This document shows, piece by piece, positions 1 through 8,264 of a stretch of 21,054 nucleotides of DNA. Numbering within the stretch: the first letter of the stretch is position 1; each line of letters begins with the position of its first letter. The notes beneath the pieces are model-generated. The model was given only the letters and a program-made list of their open reading frames with translations, searched no databases and was not told the DNA's origin. The stretch is from contig JALXCS010000145.1 in the NCBI GenBank assembly GCA_026990815.1, positions 1 to 21,054 on the forward strand, read 5' to 3'. The DNA comes from Methylomonas sp. Lineage in GTDB: Bacteria; Pseudomonadota; Gammaproteobacteria; Methylococcales; Methylomonadaceae. Both the position numbers and the translations under genes were made by a program.

Positions 1-783
1 GTGTTAAGTGTTGTTGCCGCCTCAGTTTTTTTGTTGTTATCTGCTGAAAATCAGGAAAAGGTATTACCACACGGCATTAGTTTTGCTATCGGCGCACTTT
101 TAGCGGTGTCTTTTTGGGGGTTGATTCCCCATGCTTTTTCTGATGTTGCTCCAGAACAATTTCAATCGTTATCTGCAACAATCATGATTGGTCTGCTAAG
201 TTTTTTTATTCTCGAGAAACTTTTAATCTGGCGACATTGTCATTCAGGCCGTTGTGAAGTGCATATTGATGAGGATCATCATCATCGATCTGCAGGGGTA
301 TTGATTATTGTTGGCGATGGCATTCATAACTTTGTTGATGGTGTTTTGATTGCAGCTGCCCTTTTGACTGATGTGCAGCTTGGTATTGTGACCAGTCTTG
401 CTGTTGCAGCCCATGAGATTCCCCAGGAGGTTGGAGATTTTGCGATTTTGTTACAAAGTGGTTATAGTAAATCAAAGGCGTTGTTTTATAATGTGCTATC
501 CAGTCTAACCACGGTACTAGGTGGCATTATTGCCTATTTTTGGCTGGAAAACCTGCATGAGTATCTACCTTTCTTTTTGGCGGTAGCGGCATCCAGTTTT
601 ATTTACATAGCGGTGGCGGATTTAATTCCTTCTTTGCATAAAAGGACGGATATGAAAACTTCTTTGGGGCAAATCGCGTTAATAGCGGCAGGAGTATTGT
701 TGATCAGTTCCATGCATCAATTTGCGCATGGGTTTGAAGATGTGGAACAACATCAAATACAAGAGCTTAATGCTGAAAATTGA
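1..783 (+). CDS. ZIP family divalent metal transporter (5' partial)
   Basis: ZIP-type inner-membrane carrier, in this family moving Zn2+ or other divalent metals into the cytoplasm (gufA/zupT-like). The family metal-site motifs are visible: HNFVDG at residues 109-114 of the visible part (TM4) and HEIPQEVGD at 138-146 (TM5). A His-rich cytoplasmic loop at about 79-95 (HCH, then a run of HHH) lies between TM3 and TM4, the usual place for a metal-binding loop. The reading frame is open from base 1 and begins inside what should be the first membrane segment, so roughly 15-20 N-terminal residues are probably upstream of the window; the GTG at base 1 need not be the start. It ends at TGA and is followed at once by a hairpin terminator shared with convergent glnA. 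Substrate cannot be told from the sequence. Confidence 0.9.
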   Translation: MLSVVAASVFLLLSAENQEKVLPHGISFAIGALLAVSFWGLIPHAFSDVAPEQFQSLSATIMIGLLSFFILEKLLIWRHCHSGRCEVHIDEDHHHRSAGVLIIVGDGIHNFVDGVLIAAALLTDVQLGIVTSLAVAAHEIPQEVGDFAILLQSGYSKSKALFYNVLSSLTTVLGGIIAYFWLENLHEYLPFFLAVAASSFIYIAVADLIPSLHKRTDMKTSLGQIALIAAGVLLISSMHQFAHGFEDVEQHQIQELNAEN

Positions 784-784
784 C

Positions 785-814
785 AAAAAAGCCCCAAATT
801 AATGAGGCTTTTTT
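785..814. terminator. Bidirectional rho-independent terminator between the ZIP gene and glnA
   Basis: A run of A, then GCC, a short loop, GGC and a run of T: AAAAAAGCC pairs with GGCTTTTTT. It lies between two convergent genes and is symmetrical, so it can end transcripts from both sides. Confidence 0.8.
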
Positions 815-836
815 GTTATAAGGTTGGTTTGATTTT

Positions 837-2246
837 TTATAAAGAGTAGTACATATCAAATTCAACCGGGTGAGTACTCATGCGTAGACGCGTTACTTCT
901 TCCATTTTTAGATCGATATAACCATCAATCGCATCATCAGTAAATACGCCGCCTTTTTTAAGGAATTCGCGATCTTCATCCAGGGCCTTTAACGCTTCAT
1001 CAAATGAGAATGCAACCTGTGGAATATTTTTTTCTTCTTCAGGCGGTAAGTCGTATAGATCTTTGTCCATAGCATCACCAGGATGTATTTTATTTTCAAT
1101 GCCGTCCAGACCTGCCATTAACATTGCGGCAAAGCATAAATATGGGTTAGCGGTTGAATCACCAAAACGTACTTCGATACGACGTCCTTTAGGGTTGTTC
1201 ACAAAAGGCACGCGGATTGAAGCTGAACGGTTGCGTGCAGAATATGCCAGCATTACCGGGGCTTCAAAACCTGGTACCAGACGTTTGTAGCTATTGGTTG
1301 AAGCGTTTGCAAAAGCATTAAGAGCTTTGGCATGTTTGATAATGCCGCCAATATAATACAGTGCGGTTTCTGAAAGACCTCCATACAAGTCACCAGTAAA
1401 CAGGTTGACGCCATCTTTTGCTAAAGATTGATGAACGTGCATACCGTTGCCATTATCACCAACCAGTGGTTTTGGCATAAAGGTCGCCGTTTTGCCATAC
1501 ACGTGCGCGATATTGGTAACGACGTATTTAAGTACCAATACTTCATCAGCCTTGTTAACCAGTGTGTTGAATAATGAGCCTATTTCACATTGACCAGCTG
1601 TTGCAACTTCATGATGATGGACTTCAGTGGTTTGGCCCATCTCTTCCAGCGTTAAGCACATTGCGGAGCGCATGTCCTGCAATGAATCGACAGGAGGAAC
1701 TGGAAAGTAGCCACCTTTTACACCTGGCCGATGACCAATGTTTCCATCTTCGTAAATCTTTTCTGAATTCCATTCTGCTTCTTCAGAGTCTACTTTATAT
1801 GAGCATTCGCCCATGCTGGCAGTCCAGCGGACATCATCGAATACGAAAAATTCGTTTTCAGGACCAAAATAAGCAGTGTCGGCAATTCCGGTTGAATTCA
1901 TGTAAGCTTCTGCACGTTTTGCGATGGACCGTGGGTCGCGCTCATATCCCTGCATGTCGCTTGGCTCGATAATGTCGCAGCGAAGGATCATGGTGGTGTC
2001 ATCATAAAACGGATCGATAACCGCAGTTGAAGCGTCCGGCATCAGGATCATGTCCGATTCATTGATGCCTTTCCATCCGGCGACAGAAGAACCGTCGAAC
2101 ATTTTTCCTTCTTCAAAGGTATCTTCATCAATGGTATGTGCCGGGTAGGTGACGTGCTGTTCTTTACCGCGGGTGTCGCAAAATCGAAAATCAACGAATT
2201 TCACGTCATTTTCTTTTAGCATGCTTATGGCTTTTTCTACTGACAT
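837..2246 (-). CDS. glnA: Glutamine synthetase type I
   Basis: Makes glutamine from glutamate, ammonia and ATP in the cytoplasm; the assimilating enzyme for ammonium brought in by the Amt proteins nearby. At 469 residues it matches the usual length of GSI-beta. Visible family marks: FDGSSVAGWKGI near residues 50-61, the catalytic-site stretch GPENEFFVFD, the HHHEVATAGQCEI segment, KPLVGDNGNGMHVHQS, and the loop NRSASIRVP. Tyr398 in LYDLPPEEEK corresponds to the adenylylated Tyr397 of the enterobacterial enzyme, so activity is probably tuned by GlnE under PII control. The ATG is preceded by GGAG at a good distance. It runs toward the ZIP gene and lies downstream of the porin gene, but a terminator between them suggests its own promoter within about 2247-2332. 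Confidence 0.98.
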   Translation of the reverse strand: MSVEKAISMLKENDVKFVDFRFCDTRGKEQHVTYPAHTIDEDTFEEGKMFDGSSVAGWKGINESDMILMPDASTAVIDPFYDDTTMILRCDIIEPSDMQGYERDPRSIAKRAEAYMNSTGIADTAYFGPENEFFVFDDVRWTASMGECSYKVDSEEAEWNSEKIYEDGNIGHRPGVKGGYFPVPPVDSLQDMRSAMCLTLEEMGQTTEVHHHEVATAGQCEIGSLFNTLVNKADEVLVLKYVVTNIAHVYGKTATFMPKPLVGDNGNGMHVHQSLAKDGVNLFTGDLYGGLSETALYYIGGIIKHAKALNAFANASTNSYKRLVPGFEAPVMLAYSARNRSASIRVPFVNNPKGRRIEVRFGDSTANPYLCFAAMLMAGLDGIENKIHPGDAMDKDLYDLPPEEEKNIPQVAFSFDEALKALDEDREFLKKGGVFTDDAIDGYIDLKMEEVTRLRMSTHPVEFDMYYSL

Positions 2247-2332
2247 TTATGAGTCTCCAAGCGTGTTATATATTTAAGGTTATTATTAAGTCGTTTAGTT
2301 TGACTGGCTAAAGATAACATTTTTTTGAGCAT

Positions 2333-2367
2333 AAAAAAACGGAGGATTTGAACTCTCCGTTTTTTTT
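2333..2367 (-). terminator. Rho-independent terminator downstream of the TorF-type gene
   Basis: AAAAAAACGGAG, a 10-nt loop, then CTCCG followed by eight T. It lies about 80 nt after the stop of the upstream minus-strand gene and about 90 nt before glnA, separating the two transcripts. The flanking A and T tracts would also allow termination on the plus strand. Confidence 0.8.
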
Positions 2368-2444
2368 AAAAGTTAAATGAGGGTTGCTGCCTCCTTAGTC
2401 AATATTATCGAATAGAAGAAGCACAACCCAGGAGATTTCTATCG

Positions 2445-3854
2445 TTAAAAAGTGGTTGAAAGGGTGGCTACTGCTCTGGCATCACCCAGGTCACCAAATT
2501 CTTCGGCGCCGGCAGTATCGGTATAAGCAACTTCGACGTTAAATCCTGCGATATCTTTGGCAATACCGACTTTCCAGTCCCAGTAGTCGTTGCCACCGCC
2601 TTTATGTTTAGGATAGTAACCGACATGGCTGACAATGGTGGTATTCCAGGCCCAATCCGGTAAAGTATAGTCACCAGCCAGATCCATATAACCGATACCT
2701 ACACGGTTTTCAAGGTCGAGGTCTTGATACCAGTAGCCGCTTAAATTAAGATTTTCAACAGGTGACAGAGCCAAACCAAAATATATTTCGTTGAAGTTTA
2801 AGCTGTCTGTTTCTTGGGGGTAATGATAGTGTAACCAGCCAATATCATAGGTCACCGCTAGGCCGCCCAGATCAATATCACGACTGAATCCAAGATAGAT
2901 ATCAAGCTCGATACTGTTGTTATTCGGAGCAAATGGATCGCCGCCATCACCAAAGTCAACATTTGATCCCCAAACGCCAAAATAAGCCCCACTTTCATGG
3001 GAGATATCAAACGAACCTTGAATAGCGGCGGCATTATTGGTTTGAGAAATACCACGCCAGATGTAATCAGTGGTTAAAGCAAAGCTGGCGCTGGCATCAA
3101 ATCCTTTTGGCAAAGTGTCCGAAGGCGCTTGGTCACCAAAGCTTCTGGAGATTCCAAAATAAATTCTTGAATCGTCTAAATCGCCTGCGTCTGCACCACT
3201 AGTGTCAACATAGGCAACTTCAAACCCAAAGCCATAGAGCTGCTTGGCTAAGCCGACCTTCCAATCCCAATAATCATTCGCTCCGGCTCTGCGCCAGTAG
3301 TGGCCTCCGTGGGCAATAATCTGCAGATTCCACAAGAAATCAGGCAGGGTGTAATCGGCGCTCATATCGAGATAGCCAATGCCTGGTTTACTTTCTACAC
3401 CGATATCCTGGTAGTAGTAAGTGCTGAAATTAAAATTTTCGAAAGGAGAAATTCCTACGCCAAAATAGACTTCATTGAAATTTATTCCTGTTTCTTCTGG
3501 GTATTCGTAGTGTAAAAAACCAATATCATAGGTTAAGGCCATTTTGCCTATTTCAATTTCATTGGAAAAGCCAGCATATAGATCGAGCTCCATGCTGTTA
3601 TCAGTATCGCCAAATTCTACATTTGAAGCCCAAGCGCCAAAATAGATGCCGCTTTCATGGCTCATATCGAAAGAGCCTTGAATGGTGGTGCCATTGGAGG
3701 TTTGGGAAACGCCACGCCAGATATAGTCATTGGCAAGGGTAATGGTGGCGCTTGGTGTCCAGCCATAATAAGATTTTGTTGTTTCTTCATCTGCAATTGC
3801 TATGAAGGTTGTTGCAATTAACCCAATTGCAACAGGTAGTTTTTTGTTGATCAT
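2445..3854 (-). CDS. TorF-family putative outer-membrane porin, internal tandem duplication
   Basis: Predicted outer-membrane beta-barrel of the TorF/TIGR02001 type. A signal peptide is clear (basic start, hydrophobic core, cut probably after Ala-21), and the protein ends in Phe, the usual last residue of barrel proteins. The mature part consists of two homologous copies, about residues 36-240 and 256-469, offset by some 220 residues and joined by a short linker near 241-255. Matching blocks in both: DYIWRG(V/I)SQT, IQGSFD(M/I)SHESG, YDIG(F/W)LHY, INFNE or LNFNE, IGY(L/M)D, DYTLPD, NDYWDWKVG. Single-domain family members are about 220-250 residues, so this one is about double. SD is GGGAG before ATG. 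It is divergent from glnK1-amtB1 and lies upstream of glnA, which suggests passage of a nitrogen compound across the outer membrane; the substrate is unknown. Confidence 0.85.
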   Translation of the reverse strand: MINKKLPVAIGLIATTFIAIADEETTKSYYGWTPSATITLANDYIWRGVSQTSNGTTIQGSFDMSHESGIYFGAWASNVEFGDTDNSMELDLYAGFSNEIEIGKMALTYDIGFLHYEYPEETGINFNEVYFGVGISPFENFNFSTYYYQDIGVESKPGIGYLDMSADYTLPDFLWNLQIIAHGGHYWRRAGANDYWDWKVGLAKQLYGFGFEVAYVDTSGADAGDLDDSRIYFGISRSFGDQAPSDTLPKGFDASASFALTTDYIWRGISQTNNAAAIQGSFDISHESGAYFGVWGSNVDFGDGGDPFAPNNNSIELDIYLGFSRDIDLGGLAVTYDIGWLHYHYPQETDSLNFNEIYFGLALSPVENLNLSGYWYQDLDLENRVGIGYMDLAGDYTLPDWAWNTTIVSHVGYYPKHKGGGNDYWDWKVGIAKDIAGFNVEVAYTDTAGAEEFGDLGDARAVATLSTTF

Positions 3855-3884
3855 ATTGACTCCCGTTTTTAATTATTCCAGGTA

Positions 3885-3912
3885 ATAGTATCACAAAAAA
3901 ATTCAATTACAA
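3885..3912 (-). promoter_or_regulatory. Possible sigma-70 promoter for the TorF-type gene
   Basis: On the minus strand, TTGTAA (-35) and TACTAT (-10) are separated by 16 bp; transcription would begin about 25 nt upstream of the ATG, leaving room for the GGGAG ribosome site. Match is only moderate and the region is AT-rich. Confidence 0.35.
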
Positions 3913-3968
3913 GATCATGATATATAATGTTTTTTTGATTATACAAGAATGGTATTAATTTATCTATA

Positions 3969-3985
3969 TGCACATTTTTGGTGCG
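3969..3985. promoter_or_regulatory. NtrC-like binding site (enhancer)
   Basis: TGCACATTTTTGGTGCG carries both perfect pentamer half-sites (TGCAC and GGTGC) at the spacing of the 17-bp NtrC consensus TGCACY-N5-RGTGCA. It lies about 400 bp upstream of the sigma-54 promoter of glnK1, a distance enhancers can bridge by looping, and about 80 bp upstream of the possible TorF promoter, so it could serve either direction. Confidence 0.55.
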
Positions 3986-4119
3986 TTTTGGATGCGTCTA
4001 TTTGTTCTGTTGATAGAGATTTCACGACAGAATGCTTAGATTTGTTGTATTTTTGTGACAAAAAAGAGGCTGTGATTTCTCGATTTTTTTGAACCAACTT
4101 TGTGCAAACAATAATTTGG

Positions 4120-4136
4120 CGCACCAAAAGTGTGAA
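4120..4136. promoter_or_regulatory. Weaker NtrC-like site
   Basis: CGCACCAAAAGTGTGAA agrees with the NtrC consensus in the left half (GCACC plus the A-run) and only partly in the right half (GTG). It is about 230 bp upstream of the sigma-54 promoter. With the stronger site at 3969 it would make the usual pair of enhancer sites, but alone it is weak. Confidence 0.35.
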
Positions 4137-4366
4137 AATCAATCATTAGTTTTGATGTATTTCATTAATTAGTTTTAGTTCAAGTTACGGCAACTATTTT
4201 GAGGATCAAAAAAATAATTGTAAATAACTCTTGATTGTCAATTATTGATTTTTCTAAATAACTTATTGATTGGTAATAGATTAAGAAGAATTCCAAGAGA
4301 TATTGGTGGAAAAAAATGGATTAGATTTTTTTTGTATGTGTAGCAATGAGTTAAAAAATATGGAGC

Positions 4367-4382
4367 TGGCACAATATATGCT
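4367..4382 (+). promoter_or_regulatory. Sigma-54 promoter of glnK1-amtB1
   Basis: TGGCACAATATATGCT matches TGGCAC-N5-TTGCW at all but one defined base, with the required GG (4368-4369) and GC (4380-4381) 10 bp apart. Transcription should begin near 4393, about 27 nt before the glnK1 ATG, which has a good GGAGGTGA-type ribosome site. Placement directly before a PII gene is classic for NtrC/RpoN control. Confidence 0.85.
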
Positions 4383-4419
4383 CTTTCGACCATGAGGTCC
4401 TATTTTTTGGAGGTGACTG

Positions 4420-4758
4420 ATGAAGCTAATAACAGCAATAGTAAAACCATTTAAATTGGATGATGTCCGAGAAGCATTATCTGATATTGGCGTGTCTGGA
4501 GTAACTGTAACTGAGGTGAAGGGGTTCGGGCGTCAAAAAGGCCATACAGAACTTTATCGAGGTGCAGAATATGTGGTGGATTTTTTGCCAAAAGCAAAAA
4601 TCGAAGTGGCGATTCCTGATGATCTGGCAGATCAAGCTGTAGAAGCTATTTCCAAAGCAGCAAACACTGGAAAGATTGGAGATGGTAAAATCTTCGTGAG
4701 TGCTCTTGAGCAGGTTATTCGTATTCGGACGGGGGAAACCGGCGAAGAAGCATTATAA
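4420..4758 (+). CDS. glnK: PII nitrogen regulatory protein, copy 1
   Basis: Small trimeric signal protein that binds ATP/ADP and 2-oxoglutarate and, in this family, blocks AmtB or tunes GlnE/NtrB according to nitrogen state. Its 112 residues are the family norm. The T-loop with Tyr51 (GHTELYRGAEY) is intact, so uridylylation by GlnD is expected; the C-terminal signature around 83-96 (ANTGKIGDGKIF) is present. It is 27 nt upstream of amtB1 and behind a sigma-54 promoter, the standard glnK-amtB arrangement. The copy at 9987 is very similar (differences mostly in residues 59-77 and the C-terminus), so whether each should be called GlnK or GlnB is not decided by sequence alone; context favours GlnK. 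Confidence 0.95.
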   Translation: MKLITAIVKPFKLDDVREALSDIGVSGVTVTEVKGFGRQKGHTELYRGAEYVVDFLPKAKIEVAIPDDLADQAVEAISKAANTGKIGDGKIFVSALEQVIRIRTGETGEEAL

Positions 4759-4785
4759 TTTTAATAACAATATGAGGATTGGAAA

Positions 4786-6039
4786 GTGGATAAAATAATC
4801 GAATTAAGCTATGCCCTTGATACGTTCTACTTATTAATGAGCGGGGCCTTGGTGATGTGGATGGCGGCTGGTTTTGCTATGCTGGAAGCAGGATTGGTTC
4901 GTGCTAAAAACACTGCCGAAATTTTAACTAAAAATATAACTTTATTTGCTGTTGCTTGCATAATGTATATGCTGTTTGGCTATAACATTATGTACCCAGG
5001 TGATGCGGCTGTTAACAGTATTTGGCCTGGAATCAGTTTTTTATTAGGTGCTGACAATACTGCCACAGAGGTTGCCAAGAGTAATGGCGATATTGTTTAT
5101 TCCAATATGGCTGATTTTTTCTTTCAGGTGGTTTTCGTTGCCACTGCCATGTCTATCGTTTCAGGGGCTGTTGCAGAGCGGATGAAATTGTGGGCCTTCC
5201 TTCTGTTTGCAGTTGTAATGACCGGTGTCATTTATCCGATTCAAGGTTATTGGAAATGGGGCGGTGGTTTTTTGGATGGTCTTGGTTTTTTTGATTTTGC
5301 CGGGTCCGGTGTTGTACATTTGGCAGGTGCAAGCGCTGCTCTGGCTGGTGTAATTTTACTTGGGCCACGGAAAGGAAAGTATGCTGCAAATGGTGAAATT
5401 CATCCTATTCCAGGCTGTAATATGCCGTTAGCAACTTTAGGAACCTTTATATTATGGTTAGGGTGGTTTGGTTTTAATGGTGGATCGGAGTTGATTATTT
5501 CGAATGTTGATGAAGCTAACGTAGTGGCAAAAGTATTCGTCAATACTAATACTGCAGCTGCTGGTGGAGTTGTTGCGGCTTTATTGACGGCACATTTCCT
5601 TTTTGGCAAGGCTGATTTATCTATGACTTTGAATGGTGCTTTAGCTGGTTTGGTTGCTATAACCGCTGATCCTTCCAGTCCGGATCCAATGTTGGCTACA
5701 ATTATCGGGCTTGTTGCCGGCGTGTTGGTGGTATTTTCAATTACCTTCTGGGATAAAGTTAGAATCGATGATCCAGTTGGGGCAATTTCTGTACATGGCA
5801 TTGTTGGTATTTGGGGATTATTAGCGGTTTGTTTTTCTAATGCCGACTCAACAATTTCTGCACAATTAATTGGCATAGTTACTATTTTTAGTTTCGTTTT
5901 TCTGGCCAGCCTTTTGGTTTGGTTCATTATTAAACTGATTATAGGTATCAGAGTTTCTGAAGAAGATGAATACCAAGGTGTGGATTTTTCAGAATGCGGA
6001 ATGGAAGCTTATCCGGAATTTACTGGTACAGGAAAATAA
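4786..6039 (+). CDS. amtB: Ammonium transporter Amt, copy 1
   Basis: Inner-membrane ammonium channel of the Amt/Mep/Rh family; 417 residues, about 11 membrane segments. The pore twin histidines are His178 (FAGSGVVHLA) and His337 (ISVHGIVG), and the periplasmic-site Phe and Ser are at 230 and 234 (WFGFNGGS). No signal peptide: the N-terminus begins directly before TM1, as in Amt1-like members. GTG start, 8 nt after GAGG; the alternative downstream Met residues are inside TM1. It follows glnK1 by 27 nt and shares its promoter. The cytoplasmic tail (about residues 385-417) is acidic, as in PII-binding members. Sequence differs widely from the copies at 6801 and 10406, so these are separate Amt subtypes, not recent duplicates. 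Confidence 0.95.
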   Translation: MDKIIELSYALDTFYLLMSGALVMWMAAGFAMLEAGLVRAKNTAEILTKNITLFAVACIMYMLFGYNIMYPGDAAVNSIWPGISFLLGADNTATEVAKSNGDIVYSNMADFFFQVVFVATAMSIVSGAVAERMKLWAFLLFAVVMTGVIYPIQGYWKWGGGFLDGLGFFDFAGSGVVHLAGASAALAGVILLGPRKGKYAANGEIHPIPGCNMPLATLGTFILWLGWFGFNGGSELIISNVDEANVVAKVFVNTNTAAAGGVVAALLTAHFLFGKADLSMTLNGALAGLVAITADPSSPDPMLATIIGLVAGVLVVFSITFWDKVRIDDPVGAISVHGIVGIWGLLAVCFSNADSTISAQLIGIVTIFSFVFLASLLVWFIIKLIIGIRVSEEDEYQGVDFSECGMEAYPEFTGTGK

Positions 6040-6063
6040 CAGATTCTCTTTTTTTGGATTCAG

Positions 6064-6092
6064 AAAACGGGCTTAATGAAGCCCGTTTTTTT
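6064..6092. terminator. Bidirectional terminator between amtB1 and X1
   Basis: ACGGGCTT, 4-nt loop, AAGCCCGT, flanked by A and T runs: an 8-bp GC-containing stem extended by A:T pairs. It sits between convergent transcripts. Confidence 0.9.
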
Positions 6093-6101
6093 GTTATACT
6101 G

Positions 6102-6797
6102 TTATAGAAAATTTCTTGGTGGAAAAGTTTTTGCTGCTGGAAATTTTGATGCTCGTAGTATTGCCTGGTTGAGAATGGAATCAGCCTCGACTGGCCCAAA
6201 TGCCTCGCATAAGGCGATATAGATACAGTGTACCGCACTGCTTAGCTCATTAGCAGCTATGTTTTTTTTGAAGGATTTTAAATTAAGAGCATCAGCCCAA
6301 CTTAGAATTTGTTGCCGATTATCTTTAGACAGTTTGATATTAGCAAGTTCTTCTTTAAGCGTGTCTTTAAATGCGCTATATCCGGGATTATTTGGAAATT
6401 TTGTTTCTTCGATAATTGATGAAATAAGAACAGCAAAAACAGTCATTTCTGGAGTGCCTCTGATTTTTTTTGCTGGCACACCGGTACTATCTTTGCTAGC
6501 CCCGCGGAATTTTAACATTTGTGGCATCGGGTCTTGCGGGTATAATTCCTCCGGTAAATCGAGATTACGATTTAATTTTGGATATAAAGTGGTAATAATA
6601 TTATTATCTAGTCCTAATAGTTCGGCAGTGACTCCAAAAAAACCGATAAAAGTCATTTTGTCAGCAAAATGATCTCTTTCTTCTAACATCCACATGGCTT
6701 GCATTAGTACTTCGCCTTTAATTACTTCTGCAAAAGTCATGTAGGCTGCGCATCTGCGTCGGGTTAAATCAAGAGGCTGCACAGTGTTGTTGGCCAT
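6102..6797 (-). CDS. Unrecognised protein X1, amt-linked, shares N-terminal domain with X2
   Basis: 231 residues, no signal peptide or membrane segment, so probably cytoplasmic. I do not recognise the family. Residues about 4-98 (QPLDLT, then AMWMLEERDH at 34-43, GVTAE, and ending MLKFRG) align without gaps to residues about 6-99 of X2 at 8333-9694; by hand I count about 52 identities over 91 positions. Residues about 100-231 (starting near SKDSTG) are unlike X2 and look alpha-helical. The ATG is 3 nt after the amtB2 stop and has no good ribosome site of its own, so translation is probably coupled to amtB2. The pairing suggests a role in control or function of that channel, perhaps in place of PII; this is inference only. 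Confidence 0.8.
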   Translation of the reverse strand: MANNTVQPLDLTRRRCAAYMTFAEVIKGEVLMQAMWMLEERDHFADKMTFIGFFGVTAELLGLDNNIITTLYPKLNRNLDLPEELYPQDPMPQMLKFRGASKDSTGVPAKKIRGTPEMTVFAVLISSIIEETKFPNNPGYSAFKDTLKEELANIKLSKDNRQQILSWADALNLKSFKKNIAANELSSAVHCIYIALCEAFGPVEADSILNQAILRASKFPAAKTFPPRNFL

Positions 6798-6800
6798 TTG

Positions 6801-8111
6801 TTACTTTTCAATTTCTCTGTGAGTGATCGCCTGGTTAAATTCGGCATATCCAATTTCGTAATGTTCAGCATAATCCAGCCCTCTTTGTTCTTGGATGCTA
6901 CTGGTACGAAGGCTAAGAAATTTATCTACTGCTTTGAAAGTTAGATATGCAGTAGGAAAACTCCAGGCAAATGCAGTAATTACCCCTAGAAGTTGAATGG
7001 TTATACGGGTTATAGAAAGCATGTCTCCAGTGTAAAACACGCCTGCGGCAACAGTTCCCCAAACACCGCAAAACCCATGAACGGCAACAGCACCGACGAC
7101 ATCATCAATCTTATAGCGTTCAAGAAGAGCAGTACCCCAAACCAGAATAATGCCACTAATCAGACCGGTAAGAATTGCCGTTCCAGGAATCATAATATCC
7201 GCGCCAGCAGTAACAGAGACCAGACCCCCGATGCTTGCATTGACGGTCGTGGTCATCATGATTGGTTTGTTGGTCAGAGCCATAAAAAAAATTGCACCCA
7301 TTGCGCCAGCACAAGCGCCAAGATGAGTGTTCAGCAAGACTATGCCAAGGCTGTCCAAGCTGATTATGCTTCCGCCATTAAAGCCAAACCAGCCGAGCCA
7401 GAGAATAAATCCTCCCAATGCAATCATAGGTAAATTATGTCCCGGAATATATCGAGTTTCACCCAGTTTGGAGAAACGTCCTAATCTTGGTCCCAAAACC
7501 ATGACCGCTGCAAGGGCGCACCAGCCACCTACGGAATGTACAACGGTTGCTCCGGCAAAATCTATAAACCCAAGTTGGTTCAACCAGCCACTTGAGTTCC
7601 AAGCCCAATGTCCAAAAACAGGATAAATTAACGTACAGATGACAGACGCTGAAAGCATATATGAGACAAATCTCATTCGTTCAGCCACTGCGCCGCTAAC
7701 GATAGTAGCGCAGGTTGCTGCAAACATAAGCTGGAAAACCAAGCTGATGGTTGCTTTATTCGAAAGAGTGCTATCCAGAAAATTACTGATTCCAAACAGT
7801 CCTGCATGGCTTTCGCCAAACATAAGCCCGTAACCGATTGCCCAGAAAAAAATGCTTCCAAAACAAATGTCGGTGTAATTCTTCATGATCACGTTAATGG
7901 CATTTTTTGCTCTGGATGCTCCACATTCAAGCAAGGCAAACCCTGCTTGCATGAAAAATACAAGAGCAATGCTGGTTGCAAGCCAAATAATTTCACTTGA
8001 TATAACGGATTCAGAAGAATTGGCATGAGCAGCAGGCACCCAGGCCATTAGAAGACTAAAAAACCAGAATAAAAACCTATAGAATTTATGCTTAACTGCA
8101 AATGTTGACAC
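6801..8111 (-). CDS. amt: Ammonium transporter Amt, copy 2
   Basis: Amt/Mep/Rh channel of 436 residues with a predicted signal peptide (hydrophobic 11-25, cut probably after AHA at 28-30). Twin histidines are His192 (FAGATVVHSV) and His345 (VAVHGFCG); WFGFNGGS at about 241-248 is intact. The segment GASRAKNAINVIMKN after TM1 marks a different Amt subtype from the other two copies here. GTG start, preceded by AAGGAAA; a downstream start would cut the signal peptide. It has no PII gene of its own: the gene 3 nt downstream is X1. Its upstream region (8112-8264) shows no clear sigma-54 site. Confidence 0.93.
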   Translation of the reverse strand: MSTFAVKHKFYRFLFWFFSLLMAWVPAAHANSSESVISSEIIWLATSIALVFFMQAGFALLECGASRAKNAINVIMKNYTDICFGSIFFWAIGYGLMFGESHAGLFGISNFLDSTLSNKATISLVFQLMFAATCATIVSGAVAERMRFVSYMLSASVICTLIYPVFGHWAWNSSGWLNQLGFIDFAGATVVHSVGGWCALAAVMVLGPRLGRFSKLGETRYIPGHNLPMIALGGFILWLGWFGFNGGSIISLDSLGIVLLNTHLGACAGAMGAIFFMALTNKPIMMTTTVNASIGGLVSVTAGADIMIPGTAILTGLISGIILVWGTALLERYKIDDVVGAVAVHGFCGVWGTVAAGVFYTGDMLSITRITIQLLGVITAFAWSFPTAYLTFKAVDKFLSLRTSSIQEQRGLDYAEHYEIGYAEFNQAITHREIEK

Positions 8112-8264
8112 AGAATGTTTCCTTAATTGATTTGCTGATAATAACTACTTTGAATTGTTTTTCTGTATTGAAAATAATCCAAATTTAAAATCAATATAGA
8201 CTGTAGGAAAAAGGGATACTGGCTATTGCTTCACAAAAGCCAGATAATAGCTTTTAGAGCATTT

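Larger units (their letters stand above)
3855..4419. other. Divergent regulatory region, no gene
   Basis: This 565-bp AT-rich stretch separates the TorF-type gene (-) from glnK1 (+). It holds a sigma-54 promoter close to glnK1, two NtrC-like sites further up and a possible sigma-70 promoter for the TorF gene (each listed separately). I see no convincing reading frame in it. Confidence 0.7.

Noticed and set aside
1574..1972. 132-codon open frame on the plus strand inside glnA
   Set aside because: Fully within the well-supported glnA gene on the other strand; composition is that of a shadow frame.
5400..5927. 175-codon open frame on the minus strand within amtB1
   Set aside because: Antisense shadow of a conserved membrane protein; low-complexity composition (Pro, Thr, Ala, Lys) with no family likeness.
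8222..8256. Hairpin GGCTATT...AATAGC between X2 and amtB2 as a terminator
   Set aside because: The T-run follows on the plus strand, where no gene ends; on the minus strand, where it would be needed, there is no T-run.
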